A DNA stretch of 64,000 bases from Nonlabens sp. MB-3u-79 (GCF_002831625.1 NZ_CP025116.1:3091501-3155500); one strand, 5' to 3'; counted from the first letter of the stretch, positions 27,882 through 36,754 are shown. The notes: generated by a model from the letters alone, not told the origin. Made by a program: numbers and translations.

Positions 27882-28068
27882 GAACATTTACAAGTGTTTT
27901 TTCAACAATTAATTATTGAAAATAGATATCATTAGCCTCTCAAAATTTTTCTTTACCTGTTTAGAGTTGATAAAATGAATAGGAGCATCAAAAGTCCTCA
28001 GCTAACTTTTTTTTCCGAGCTATTGATAAGCCTATTTTTAATTGATGTCGTAAAATTGAATCTTAAAA

Positions 28069-28101
28069 TTGCAGTCGATAGAAAATAACCCCTTATTTTT
28101 G
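28069..28101 (+). promoter_or_regulatory. Promoter of the 172-aa membrane protein gene
   Basis: TTG at 28069-28071, 22-nt spacer, TATTTTTG at 28094-28101 (exact TAnnTTTG). The ATG is 27 nt beyond the box. Confidence 0.6.
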
Positions 28102-28128
28102 ATCTTTACCTATCACTAAAATTAGACT

Positions 28129-28647
28129 ATGCAAGACAGTATTTTTTCTTTGTTTCAAACTTTATTACCAACCTTTATTGTAGCGGTAATTGCCTATTAT
28201 TTTCTCTCTTCTTTTATGAAAAACGAAGAACGTAGAAGAAGGTTTATCACGGTAAGAGAGTCTCAAGCAAAAACACTTCCTACTCGTATGGCTGCTTATG
28301 AACGATTGGTTCTTTTTCTGGAGCGAATAAAACCAGCCAGTCTAGTGGTCAGAACAAAATCTGGCAATATGACTAAAGCAGATTATGAGCAAACGCTAAT
28401 AGCAGCGATAGAGCAAGAGTTTGAGCACAATATTGCGCAACAAGTCTACGTCAGTGAAGAGTGCTGGAATATCATACGCGCTGTAAAAAACACTACGATT
28501 CAAAAAATACGTCAAGTCTCCATGTCAGAAAAAGTGTCTACCGCAGACGGATTGCGTGAAGCTATTCTGAATGACTTGATGGACAAACGCGCTCCTAGCG
28601 CTACCGCTATCAGCTTTTTAAAAGCTGAAGTGAATGATTTGTTTTAA
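28129..28647 (+). CDS. Conserved-type protein with N-terminal membrane helix (172 aa)
   Basis: One transmembrane segment at about residues 11-27 (LLPTFIVAVIAYYFLSS), then a basic stretch (KNEERRRRF) and a helical cytoplasmic domain with the phrase TLPTRMAAYERLVLFLERI and VSEECWNIIRAVK. I recall similar stand-alone Bacteroidota proteins of this length and layout (a DUF family, possibly DUF7935) but cannot confirm the family. By the positive-inside rule the C-terminal domain should face the cytoplasm. Function unknown; no operon partner. Confidence 0.75.
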   Translation: MQDSIFSLFQTLLPTFIVAVIAYYFLSSFMKNEERRRRFITVRESQAKTLPTRMAAYERLVLFLERIKPASLVVRTKSGNMTKADYEQTLIAAIEQEFEHNIAQQVYVSEECWNIIRAVKNTTIQKIRQVSMSEKVSTADGLREAILNDLMDKRAPSATAISFLKAEVNDLF

Positions 28648-28952
28648 GGTTTAAAAAAGAATCAAGAAAACAGAAACAGTTTCCAGACAAATTTGGCAAT
28701 AAATCCTATACCTATTTTAAAGGCTTTCAGGTAAATTTTCCGGGATAACAGATTGGGTAATTAAAAAAATATTGACTTAGAACAAGCAAGCCCCATTGTC
28801 CTGCGGACATTTCCCAAAAGGGGAAAGTTTATAAAACACCTATTTTAACTCTTTTGAGTTTTCTAAAAAAGATAATGAAAACGAGTGTCTTCCTCACTGT
28901 TAACTGAGACTGCAAACTGTTACTGTGATAAGACTCTGCCTGTGATTAAAAA
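28648..28952. other. 305-bp gap with twin short palindromes
   Basis: Between converging genes. Contains TGTCC-TGC-GGACA at 28797-28809 followed at once by TTTCCC-AAAA-GGGGAAA at 28810-28826. No gene seen. Confidence 0.5.
28797..28826. repeat. Twin short palindromes
   Basis: Two adjoining small hairpins (5-bp stem with 3-nt loop; 6-bp stem with about 5-nt loop). May be a bidirectional terminator remnant or a member of another dispersed repeat family; only one copy is in this window. Confidence 0.4.
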
Positions 28953-31052
28953 CTAATCCTTCAAACCTAAAACTCGCTTTAATCGCTCCTGACTCTTTGT
29001 ATCAAAATTGCCCAAAGATTGATCAATGAAGAATTGACCATTTTCTTTTTTGTATTGAGCCTTTAAAATACCTCGTGCATTTTCATAAAATCGCCATACA
29101 TGATGCAAGCTGGCATTCATAAGGTCGGTGTAATTTTGCTGACTCATCGCATCGAGATTGATCAAGTAATCAAAAGATGCTGTTCTAGTTTCTGTGCTAT
29201 ATTCTGAACCTGTATAAGCCTGTAAGCGAACTAAAAAAGGCAATAATTCTTCATTAGTATAGCCTGCAGAATTGAGTGCCAATACGATCCATGCCATGTC
29301 CAAGCTAGAATTCATTTCCTCCCATTGTGCTTTTGCGCTTTCTAAAACGGCTCTTTTATCGCTGGCATCATTCCACAATAAAAACAATACTGATTCTCTA
29401 GTTATATAAGAGGCATCATTAAGCATACTGGTAATCAATTCCCGATTCTTATTGTTTAAAGTTGGCGTGCTTAAAACAATAAGCTGGTTTACTTCTACAT
29501 CGTTCAATGCAGCTGCTTGCTGCAACAGTTCGTATTTCTTGTCATTATCATGAATGCTCAATTGAGCCACCATTTCTTTTACCAATACCATCTCAACAGG
29601 TTTTTGAAGTGTCTCTTTATACGAGTTATAAGACTCTTCAAAAGTAGAAATACGTCTTGCTGCCAGTTGAAGGTATTGTTCCATCACAGACTGTTTCCTA
29701 AGTATTCTTAATGCTTCGGCAGTAGGGAAGACTTCTGAAGTCAACCAAGTAGCTTTAAAATCAGTTAAGTCTTTTTCACTGACCTCAGCCACTACATCTA
29801 GAAAACTAGCTGTCGTAACATTTTGATACTTGTTTCTTAAAAGGTATTTGGTGACGCTTTCGCGAAAGCTGAACGCTCCAACCTCATCTTTCAACGCATG
29901 TAAAGCCCAGGCTCCATGTTGGTAAAAGGTAAGTGAATTTGCCTTTGCATCGAGAAGTGAAGTGCTATTTCCTTTAGAACTTTGCTCATTCAAAGCCTCT
30001 GCATATTCAAATAATTGTGCTTGGAAATAGGAGTTTCCGTATAAGTTTTGCTCTGCTAGTAATGCGTAATAACTGGCAAAGCCTTCGTGCAACCAGTGGT
30101 GTTTTGCTTCTGTTTCTGTTACCAGATCACCAAACCATTGATGTGCCAGTTCGTGTGCGTTTACATTTACATAACTGCGATCGTTTGCACCTAACTCATC
30201 TGTAAAAAATTCGTCATTAAAGATGGTCATTCCAGTATTTTCCATACCTGAATACAAGAAATCTTTTACGGGAACTTGCTTGTAATTTTGCCATGGATAA
30301 GCAACTCCTATCTCTCCCTCTAAGAAATCAAAGATCTCTTTAGAATGTTGATAGGTAGGTGCTACTTTTTTCTCATCTTCCTGATAATAGTAATATTCTA
30401 AAGGCACACCAGAAACGCTGCTGTCTCTTTTTACTTGATAATCTCCTGCAGCAAGAGCAACGAGATAACTGGACATGGGTTTTTCCATGTTGTAGTTCCA
30501 TATCATTTGATCAGCGGCAGGTTGTACTTCTGTAAGTTTGCCATTTGCAATCACCCGTTTTGACCCTGGGGCGGTGATCTGAAAACTCCAAATCATTTTA
30601 TCGTTCATATCATCGATACTCGGCAGCCAGTTGCTGGTGTACTTTCCTTGTCCTTGGGTCCAGACTTGATCCCATATCCGATCATTATCTTCGTCTATAT
30701 GGTACATGGCCTTAGATGGATAGCTGGTAAACCTAATTTTAAGTTGCCGGTTATCGCTTGCGCGAAAAGGAGCTTCCACAACTAACTTCTCGCCGTCATA
30801 AATAGCTTTTACCTCTTTATTATCGAGAAAAGCCTGGTAAGCCACTAGATTTTTTGCATCTATAAAAATAGAAGAAGCGTCTTTGAGAATAGTTAAATCA
30901 AAAAGAATTTCTCCTTTTACTTCGTTAGATGATTCATCTAACAAAATGACCACCATAGCCTTTTGAAAATCAACCAGTTCTAGCTGGCTAGATGTATTTT
31001 GAGATTGCGATAAAAACGTGACAAACAAAGCAATAATTGTGATCCATTTCAT
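28953..31052 (-). CDS. M1 family metallopeptidase (aminopeptidase)
   Basis: 699 residues with a signal peptide (MKWITIIALFVTFLSQSQ). Zinc-binding HELAHQWFGDLV near 299 with the third ligand Glu in WLHEGFASYY 18 residues on, and the substrate-binding GMENTGM near 264-270, identify an M1 aminopeptidase acting in the periplasm or outside. The N-terminal beta domain (about 20-200) and a long C-terminal helical domain with HEAT-like repeats are both present. It probably trims peptides for uptake. A near-perfect copy of the flavobacterial palindrome lies inside the gene, where it encodes AFSFRES. No T9SS sorting domain. Confidence 0.95.
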   Translation of the reverse strand: MKWITIIALFVTFLSQSQNTSSQLELVDFQKAMVVILLDESSNEVKGEILFDLTILKDASSIFIDAKNLVAYQAFLDNKEVKAIYDGEKLVVEAPFRASDNRQLKIRFTSYPSKAMYHIDEDNDRIWDQVWTQGQGKYTSNWLPSIDDMNDKMIWSFQITAPGSKRVIANGKLTEVQPAADQMIWNYNMEKPMSSYLVALAAGDYQVKRDSSVSGVPLEYYYYQEDEKKVAPTYQHSKEIFDFLEGEIGVAYPWQNYKQVPVKDFLYSGMENTGMTIFNDEFFTDELGANDRSYVNVNAHELAHQWFGDLVTETEAKHHWLHEGFASYYALLAEQNLYGNSYFQAQLFEYAEALNEQSSKGNSTSLLDAKANSLTFYQHGAWALHALKDEVGAFSFRESVTKYLLRNKYQNVTTASFLDVVAEVSEKDLTDFKATWLTSEVFPTAEALRILRKQSVMEQYLQLAARRISTFEESYNSYKETLQKPVEMVLVKEMVAQLSIHDNDKKYELLQQAAALNDVEVNQLIVLSTPTLNNKNRELITSMLNDASYITRESVLFLLWNDASDKRAVLESAKAQWEEMNSSLDMAWIVLALNSAGYTNEELLPFLVRLQAYTGSEYSTETRTASFDYLINLDAMSQQNYTDLMNASLHHVWRFYENARGILKAQYKKENGQFFIDQSLGNFDTKSQERLKRVLGLKD
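29855..29870. repeat. Palindrome copy 6, inside the M1 peptidase gene (15/16)
   Basis: CGCTTTCGCGAAAGCT; one mismatch at the last base. Read on the coding strand it encodes part of FSFRES. Confidence 0.85.
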
Positions 31053-31456
31053 AGATGCGAAAAATACAAAAGATGTAGCTCAATTAACTGGTTACTTCTT
31101 ATGCTTAACTTTTATTAACCTTGTAGTGTATTTTAAACTAGAGCAATGATTGTTTTGTGTTATTCAAAACTCTTTTTAATTTGCTCCATCTTTTGCATAA
31201 GTTCCCGTCTTCGACTATCGCTCAGACTGGCATCGTTAAGTTTGTTGAATAAGAAAAATGTTTGGTTGAGCGACAGTCGAAACCTTTGTGCCTAGCACAA
31301 TCTCCTTTTATAAGTTTACGTCTTCGACTGTCGCTCAGACTGGCACCTGTAACATTTATGCACTCTTCACTAAGTTTTCTATTTCAACTTTTCACAAAAG
31401 GCAGTCTATTCAAAGGCAAGAAACCTTTATTTTCGTATTCTAAATAAGATTGAACT
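31053..31456. other. 404-bp divergent gap with an inverted REP-like unit
   Basis: Lies between the M1 peptidase and the methyltransferase genes, which diverge. Filled in the middle by the repeat unit at 31206-31345. No gene; no exact -7 box is evident for either neighbour. Confidence 0.5.
31206..31345. repeat. Single REP-like unit, inverted relative to the array at 22161
   Basis: Reverse complement of one whole 113-bp unit plus an extra 27-bp end arm: CGTCTTCGACT occurs at 31206 and again at 31319, exactly 113 bp apart. Shares with the array the TGAGCGACAGTCGAA arm, the AAAGGAG and GTGCTAGGC core and the AAACATTTTTCTTATTCAAC spacer part. About 8.6 kb from the array. Confidence 0.92.
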
Positions 31457-31987
31457 TTGTACGAAAAAAACTTTCCTCATAAAAGATTTGGCCTTACCCT
31501 AGAATTTCTAGAGAAACACATTCCTAAAACAGATACTGTCATGGATTTAGGAGTGGAAAATCCGTTTACACTTATTATGAAAGATGCTGGATATCAAGTT
31601 TCTAATACAGGTGGAGAAGATCTAGATGATGACACCTCATCTATAGAAAGTTTTAAAGGTGAAGTGGTCACTGCTTTTGAGATTTTTGAACATTTAGTTT
31701 CCCCTTACACCTCAGTGAAAGCGATTCCGTGTAACAAATGTGTGATTAGTGTTCCTTTAAAGCTTTGGTTTTCCAATGCGTATCGCAATAAAAACGATAT
31801 CAGAGACCAACACTATCATGAATTTGAACCTTGGCAACTGGATTATGTGCTTGAAAAAGCAGGTTGGAAAGTCGTCGATCGCATCAAATTCACAAATCCT
31901 GTAAAGAAATTTGGAATCCGTCCACTTCTTAGAAAATTTACGGATCGATATTATGTGGTGTATTGTGAAAAGGCAAATCCTTCCTAA
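31457..31987 (+). CDS. Methyltransferase-like protein, TTG start
   Basis: 176 residues. A degenerate motif I (TVMDLGVENPF) and a later EIFEHLVSPY, which matches the EHL.dP motif of class I methyltransferases, point to a SAM-dependent methyltransferase; the Gly-rich loop is shortened, so activity is not certain. The TTG at 31457 is the only reasonable start: an in-frame stop lies two codons upstream and the next in-frame ATG would delete motif I. A glycosyltransferase gene follows after 3 bp, also with a TTG start, so the two form an operon, perhaps modifying a surface glycan. Confidence 0.75.
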   Translation: MYEKNFPHKRFGLTLEFLEKHIPKTDTVMDLGVENPFTLIMKDAGYQVSNTGGEDLDDDTSSIESFKGEVVTAFEIFEHLVSPYTSVKAIPCNKCVISVPLKLWFSNAYRNKNDIRDQHYHEFEPWQLDYVLEKAGWKVVDRIKFTNPVKKFGIRPLLRKFTDRYYVVYCEKANPS

Positions 31988-31990
31988 ATT

Positions 31991-32863
31991 TTGAAAATAG
32001 CCATCATCATACCAGCTCATAACGAAGAGCAATTTATACACTTGACACTGGACAGCCTGGTGCAACAATCGCTGGCAGTTACTCAAATAGTCGTGGTAGA
32101 TGACAACTCAACCGACCGTACTTTTGAAATCGCCAGCTCCTACTCGACTTCATTACCTATCAAAGTAGTGCAAACCTTATCCAGTGCAGAGAATGTTCCT
32201 GGCTCTAAAGTTATACATGCCTTTAACTATGGACTGGCTCAAATAGATCTAGCAGGTTTTGACATCATTTGTAAGTACGATGCCGACTTAATTTTTCCTT
32301 CTGATTATTTGGAACAGGTAGTAGATCACTTTGACGCCCGACCTCTCGGCGAACAGGAAAGCGATCGCATAGGAATGGTTGCTGGACATTGCAGTATCCT
32401 TAAGGAAGGTCAATGGGAAATTGAAAACCAAAACAATCCAGATCATATCAGAGGAGCTCTTAAAGCCTACAGACGCGAATGTTTTGAACAAATAGGCGGG
32501 CTTCAAGCCAGTATAGGTTGGGATACGATTGACGAAATGCTGGCGCGATTTTACGGCTGGCAAGTGATTACTATTCCCGAATTGTATGTAAAACACTTAA
32601 AACCTACTGGTGCTGCTTATAACTCTAGATCCAAATACTTGCAAGGAGAAGCTTTTTATAAAATGCGTTATGGTAAGTTACTTACCTTAATAACTGCCTT
32701 AAAAATGGCCTGGAGTAAAAAGCAATTCCAATTGATACCTGACTACTTAAAAGGTTATCAACTGGCACAAAAAAAGAACCTTGCTCCTCTGGTAACAGAA
32801 GAACAAGGTCGTTTTATTAGAAAGTACCGCTGGAAGGGTATCAAATCAAAATTGGGACTTTAG
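31991..32863 (+). CDS. Family 2 glycosyltransferase, TTG start
   Basis: 290 residues, GT-A fold. The N terminus IAIIIPAHNEEQFI, the VVVDDNSTD nucleotide-sugar site and the DADLIFPSDYL metal site (DxD) are standard for GT2. No transmembrane segment is obvious, so it is probably cytoplasmic at the membrane. TTG at 31991 gives the canonical start; there is no ATG before the catalytic core. It sits 3 bp after the methyltransferase-like gene. Its last 4 bases overlap the end of the converging barrel gene. Acceptor unknown. Confidence 0.9.
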   Translation: MKIAIIIPAHNEEQFIHLTLDSLVQQSLAVTQIVVVDDNSTDRTFEIASSYSTSLPIKVVQTLSSAENVPGSKVIHAFNYGLAQIDLAGFDIICKYDADLIFPSDYLEQVVDHFDARPLGEQESDRIGMVAGHCSILKEGQWEIENQNNPDHIRGALKAYRRECFEQIGGLQASIGWDTIDEMLARFYGWQVITIPELYVKHLKPTGAAYNSRSKYLQGEAFYKMRYGKLLTLITALKMAWSKKQFQLIPDYLKGYQLAQKKNLAPLVTEEQGRFIRKYRWKGIKSKLGL

Positions 32864-33351
32864 AAGTTAAATGCCAAACCAAAACTCATCGTAAACTGAT
32901 TGTAAATATCTTCAGCTGGAGTTAGGTTTTCCGTTTTATATTTTGCTAGTGGAAAAGCTGCTTCTGTATACACACCAAAACCATCTGTAAAGAAATACCT
33001 TGCGCCTAGGTGCCCACCAAAGTTTTTAGTGCTAAAAGCAAGTCCAGGATAGAAGTCAAACATAGGGTCGATATTCAAAACATTACCTATGTTGGCATTG
33101 AAACGCAATTTTACAGCAGCTCTTTCATCAAAGTCAGCATCTATAGTATCGTCCAAACTTAGTGCATAATTCAAGCCTAGACCCATAGAAAAGTTTTCTG
33201 CTATTCCAAAATCGTAAGTTCCTTGAATTCCATTAGCCAAACTCTGAAAGTCAGCTCCTATTTGTACTTTTTGATCTCCTTTACCCTTAAATATTTGAGC
33301 ATTTGCCGTTACAACAGCTACAAGAGCTGCGATAAGTAGTATTTTTTTCAT
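32860..33351 (-). CDS. Small outer-membrane beta-barrel protein
   Basis: 163 residues: signal peptide MKKILLIAALVAVVTANAQ, then about eight alternating strands (for example KVQIGADFQSL, FSMGLGLNYAL, AAVKLRFNANIG, GGHLGARYFF, GVYTEAAFPL) ending in the aromatic FTMSFGLAFNF, the usual C-terminal barrel signature. Size fits an eight-stranded barrel of the OmpW/OmpX class. Role unknown. An exact -7 box TATATTTG lies at 33382-33375 on the minus strand, 24 nt before the ATG, without a clear -33. Confidence 0.82.
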   Translation of the reverse strand: MKKILLIAALVAVVTANAQIFKGKGDQKVQIGADFQSLANGIQGTYDFGIAENFSMGLGLNYALSLDDTIDADFDERAAVKLRFNANIGNVLNIDPMFDFYPGLAFSTKNFGGHLGARYFFTDGFGVYTEAAFPLAKYKTENLTPAEDIYNQFTMSFGLAFNF

Positions 33352-33401
33352 CTTATTCCTTTAATTTTCTATTACAAATATAGGATTATCAGTTGAAATC
33401 G

Positions 33402-35102
33402 CTATGATTTAATTAATACTTCGTTTATGGGATTTCCAGTCGCTCCGTTAGGAAAGCTAATTTTTAGTAGGCTAGAAATGGTAGGAGCAATGTCTATAAT
33501 TTCTGTGCGCTTGCTACTCGACCCTTGCTTAATTCCGTTTCCATAAAACAACAAAGGTACATGAGTGTCATAACTCTGAGAGCTTCCGTGAGTAGAGCCT
33601 GTTTTAGAATAAGAAATCACCGCTGGCTCTAACACATAAATCACATCCCCACTGCGTTTTTGATGAAACCCATTCTGAATGAGTTTACCGGTTCCGTCCT
33701 GCATAACTCCAGAAACAAGTGCTTTTCTCGTAAACACTTTATCTATATGTTTATAATCTATTATGGTGCTAGCAATAAAGTTTTCTAGGTCAATGGCATT
33801 GATGTTGTTCTTTATCAGATTTGCTTTATTAAAGAAAATCTGATCATTATAAATATTGGAGATCAAATCCTCAGAGCCATATTTTTCTATCAGAGCTTTA
33901 TTGAGTTTGTCTCTAAAATCTGATCTATCAAAATATCCAGCATTGATATTCCTGCTTTGTAAATAAGCTGGATTATTTACCGCACCATGGTCTGCTGTTA
34001 AGAAAAGGCTGTAGTTTCCTTTTCCCACTTCTTGATCTAATGCCTTTAAAAAACGTGCTATATCTTGGTCTAATCTTAAATAAGTATCTTCTATCTCCAC
34101 AGAGTTCACCCCGTATTGATGCCCTATATAGTCCGTGCTAGAAAAACTTACTGCTAGAAAGTCTGTAATGGCATCCTTTCCCATTTCTTCCTTCTTCAAA
34201 GCTTGGATGGCAAAATCTGCTACGATACTATTACCATACGGAGTTGCTTTTATAAGACTGTAATTCCCATTTTCACCTCTTAAGCTCTTTAAGTCGTAAG
34301 GAAAAACAGCCGTTTCTTTTCCTATTGGAGCTTTTTCAAAGTCATTGAGATCTGATCCACTTGCCGTGTAAGTTTCTATGGGATATAACGTATTCCAAGT
34401 TTTTAAATACGCATCTGCATTTTTTGAAGCATTAAAGTCTGTCACCCATTGTGGTAATTGCTCCATATAAAAGCTGCTGGAAATAAAATTTCCTCGATCG
34501 CTTCCTTCAAACCAGTAAGCAGCATCTGCAGCATGTCCAGCGGATAAAATCGCCCCGCGATCTTTAATAGAAATCCCTATTACCTTTGCTCTTCCTTGGG
34601 TTTGCAGCTCTAACTGGTCGGTCATGGTGGTGGTTAACATTCTGCGTGGTGACATTTTACCTATATCACTCGCTGTCCCTACTCCTGTAACCTGATCATC
34701 ATCGGCATTGTAAATGACTTTATCCTCAAATTTATCGTACCAATTGTTTCCTATAATACCGTGATTCATAGGCGATGTTCCTGTATAAATAGACGCGTGT
34801 CCAGGAGCTGTATAAGTAGGTACAAAATTATAATGATTGTTGGTAAGCTGATAGCCTTGCTTCATCAACCGTTTAAAACCGTCCTCACTATACCTATTGT
34901 AGAACCGGCTTAAATAATCATATCGCATTTGATCTACCACAATTCCTACCACCAGTTTGGGACCTCGCCCCTCTACATTAGAAGAGTTTAACGCAGTCTG
35001 TTGGGTAGAAGAATCTTTATGTTGATCTCGCTTTCGCGAAAGCGTGCTACAAGAAGTTACCAAGACAAAAGCAACTATTAGAAAAAGTGCATTTTTCATC
35101 AA
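33402..35102 (-). CDS. PafA-type alkaline phosphatase lipoprotein
   Basis: 566 residues, alkaline phosphatase superfamily, closest in layout to the calcium-activated PafA of flavobacteria. A lipoprotein signal with lipobox VTSC (Cys about residue 18). Metal/nucleophile motifs: VVDQMRYDYL, PTYTAPGHASIYTG with the nucleophile Thr, STDYIGHQYG, TADHGAV, and DTHVPLLFYG with a late His. All are intact. It probably releases phosphate from organic phosphomonoesters outside the inner membrane. Palindrome copy 7 falls just after the lipobox and encodes SRKR. The promoter is shared back to back with the ABC permease gene. Confidence 0.92.
   Translation of the reverse strand: MMKNALFLIVAFVLVTSCSTLSRKRDQHKDSSTQQTALNSSNVEGRGPKLVVGIVVDQMRYDYLSRFYNRYSEDGFKRLMKQGYQLTNNHYNFVPTYTAPGHASIYTGTSPMNHGIIGNNWYDKFEDKVIYNADDDQVTGVGTASDIGKMSPRRMLTTTMTDQLELQTQGRAKVIGISIKDRGAILSAGHAADAAYWFEGSDRGNFISSSFYMEQLPQWVTDFNASKNADAYLKTWNTLYPIETYTASGSDLNDFEKAPIGKETAVFPYDLKSLRGENGNYSLIKATPYGNSIVADFAIQALKKEEMGKDAITDFLAVSFSSTDYIGHQYGVNSVEIEDTYLRLDQDIARFLKALDQEVGKGNYSLFLTADHGAVNNPAYLQSRNINAGYFDRSDFRDKLNKALIEKYGSEDLISNIYNDQIFFNKANLIKNNINAIDLENFIASTIIDYKHIDKVFTRKALVSGVMQDGTGKLIQNGFHQKRSGDVIYVLEPAVISYSKTGSTHGSSQSYDTHVPLLFYGNGIKQGSSSKRTEIIDIAPTISSLLKISFPNGATGNPINEVLIKS
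35029..35044. repeat. Palindrome copy 7, inside the phosphatase gene
   Basis: Perfect 16-bp core; encodes LSRKR in the linker right behind the lipoprotein cysteine. Confidence 0.95.
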
Positions 35103-35115
35103 AATTTATTTGTTG

Positions 35116-35143
35116 CAAAAGTAATCTTTGAAAAAAAGAACAA
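35116..35143 (-). promoter_or_regulatory. Promoter of the phosphatase gene
   Basis: Minus-strand TTG at 35143-35141, 17-nt spacer, TACTTTTG at 35123-35116. The ATG is 14 nt past the box. It is back to back with the plus-strand promoter at 35162. Confidence 0.65.
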
Positions 35144-35161
35144 GTTTAAGAAAGCATTAAA

Positions 35162-35190
35162 TTGTGAAGGATTTTTTTTATCTACTTTTG
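35162..35190 (+). promoter_or_regulatory. Promoter of the MlaE-like gene, nearly leaderless
   Basis: TTG at 35162-35164, 18-nt spacer, TACTTTTG at 35183-35190. The ATG at 35197 is only 6 nt after the box, so transcription would start at or within a few bases of the ATG. A GTG at 35164 lies inside the -33 element and is therefore not the start. Confidence 0.65.
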
Positions 35191-35196
35191 CCAACA

Positions 35197-35934
35197 ATGA
35201 AATTTTTCAGACACATAGGTCGTTACACGATCATGCTTTTTAACGTTTTTAGGCAACCGACTAAAGCAATCGTTCTTAAAGAATTGATTCTTAAAGAAAT
35301 AGACGATTTAATTATAGGATCCTTAGGCATTACCGCATTCATATCTTTATTTATGGGAGCGGTTGTTGCGTTACAGACTTCTTTGAACCTGGACAACCCT
35401 TTGATTCCTAAGTCCTTGATAGGTTTTGCCACCAGACAGTCCATTATTTTGGAATTTGCTCCCACGTTTATATCCGTAATTATGGCTGGTAAAGTAGGCT
35501 CTTATATCACCTCGAGCATAGGCTCAATGCGTGTTACAGAGCAAATAGATGCACTAGAGGTTATGGGTATCAATCCGCTTAATTATTTGATCTTTCCTAA
35601 GATTATCGCCTTACTTTTCTATCCTTTTTTGATTGCTATCATCATGTTTGTAGGTATAGGTGGTGGATATCTAGCAAGCGTCTATGGAAACTTGGTAAGC
35701 TCAGAAGACTTTATTGTGGGGTTACAGGATAATTTTATTCCGTGGCACATTGGTTATGCGTTTATAAAAACGATGGTTTTCGGTCTTATTCTCGCTACTA
35801 TACCTAGTTATCACGGCTATTATATGGAAGGTGGTGCACTAGAAGTAGGGAAGGCAAGTACGACTAGTTTTGTATGGACTTGTGTTGCGATTATTATAGC
35901 CAATTATATTTTAACTCAATTACTGCTTAGCTAA
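35197..35934 (+). CDS. MlaE-like ABC transporter permease
   Basis: 245 residues from the ATG at 35197 (GTG at 35164 would add 11 residues but overlaps the promoter). MlaE/DUF140 permease: about five hydrophobic segments, including GITAFISLFMGAVVALQT, APTFISVIMAGKVGSYI and IAIIMFVGIGGGYLASVYG, with the family's LEVMGINPLNYLIFPK loop. With the ATPase downstream it should form an inner-membrane phospholipid or lipid transporter for outer-membrane lipid balance. Stop and next start overlap as TAATG. No MCE-domain substrate-binding gene follows within the window. Confidence 0.92.
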   Translation: MKFFRHIGRYTIMLFNVFRQPTKAIVLKELILKEIDDLIIGSLGITAFISLFMGAVVALQTSLNLDNPLIPKSLIGFATRQSIILEFAPTFISVIMAGKVGSYITSSIGSMRVTEQIDALEVMGINPLNYLIFPKIIALLFYPFLIAIIMFVGIGGGYLASVYGNLVSSEDFIVGLQDNFIPWHIGYAFIKTMVFGLILATIPSYHGYYMEGGALEVGKASTTSFVWTCVAIIIANYILTQLLLS

Positions 35935-36698
35935 TGATACAGGTAAATGATTTACGAAAGAGCTTTGGCGGCGAGGAGGTTTTAAAGGGAATTACAGCAA
36001 CCTTTGAAAAAGGGAAAACAAATATGATTATAGGAGCCAGTGGTTCTGGTAAATCTGTTTTTCTTAAAAATATGCTCGGCCTTTTTGAACCAGACGCAGG
36101 TGAGATTATTTATGATGGCGAGCCGCTTCATGAAATGGAAATAGAACGCAAAAGTGAATTGCGTAAGGAAATGGGAATGCTCTTCCAGCACAGTGCCCTT
36201 TTTGATTCCATGACCGTAGAGGAGAATGTCATGTTCCCATTGCGCATGTTTACCAAAATGAAACTTCAGGAACGATTGGAAAGAGCAGACGAAATCCTGG
36301 ATCGAGTCAACCTGATAGGTCTCAATAAGAAAATGCCTAGTGAGATTTCTGGCGGACAACAAAAACGCGTTGCTCTTGCCAGAGCAGTAGTGAACAACCC
36401 AAGATTTCTTTTTTGTGACGAACCCAATTCTGGTCTTGACCCAAATACAGCTACTGTTATAGACAAACTTATCCAAGAAATTACCCATGAACGTGAAATT
36501 ACTACGGTAATTATCTCTCATGATATGAATTCAGTAATGGAAATAGGAGAAACCATTGTATTCCTAAAAGACGGAAAACTGGCTTGGAAAGGAACTAACG
36601 AAGAGATTTTTAGAACCGATAACAAAGCGGTAACAGAGTTTGTCTACAGTTCCAATTTGTTTAAAAAAGTGCGTATTGCTCAGAATGAAGGCTTTTAA
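35934..36698 (+). CDS. MlaF-like ABC transporter ATPase
   Basis: 254 residues. Walker A GASGSGKSVFLKN, Q loop FQHSALFDSMTVEEN, signature EISGGQQKRVALARA, Walker B FLFCDEPNSGLDP and the switch His in IISHDM are all present. FQHSALFDS is characteristic of the MlaF/Ttg2A group. The start overlaps the permease stop by one base (TAATG), so translation is probably coupled. Together with the permease it forms the core of an Mla-type lipid transporter at the inner membrane. Confidence 0.95.
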   Translation: MIQVNDLRKSFGGEEVLKGITATFEKGKTNMIIGASGSGKSVFLKNMLGLFEPDAGEIIYDGEPLHEMEIERKSELRKEMGMLFQHSALFDSMTVEENVMFPLRMFTKMKLQERLERADEILDRVNLIGLNKKMPSEISGGQQKRVALARAVVNNPRFLFCDEPNSGLDPNTATVIDKLIQEITHEREITTVIISHDMNSVMEIGETIVFLKDGKLAWKGTNEEIFRTDNKAVTEFVYSSNLFKKVRIAQNEGF

Positions 36699-36754
36699 GC
36701 CTTATTACTTATTCTTAAATAATTACTTCTAGCTTAAAACAAGGATTTTACCTT

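Noticed and set aside
30753..30770. Further palindrome copy in the M1 gene (CGCTTGCGCGAAAAG)
   Set aside because: Too many mismatches to the 16-bp core to be counted.
35164..35196. GTG start for the MlaE-like permease
   Set aside because: Overlaps the -33 element of a good promoter.
35982..36521. 179-codon minus-strand frame
   Set aside because: Antisense shadow of the MlaF-like ATPase, whose motifs are complete.
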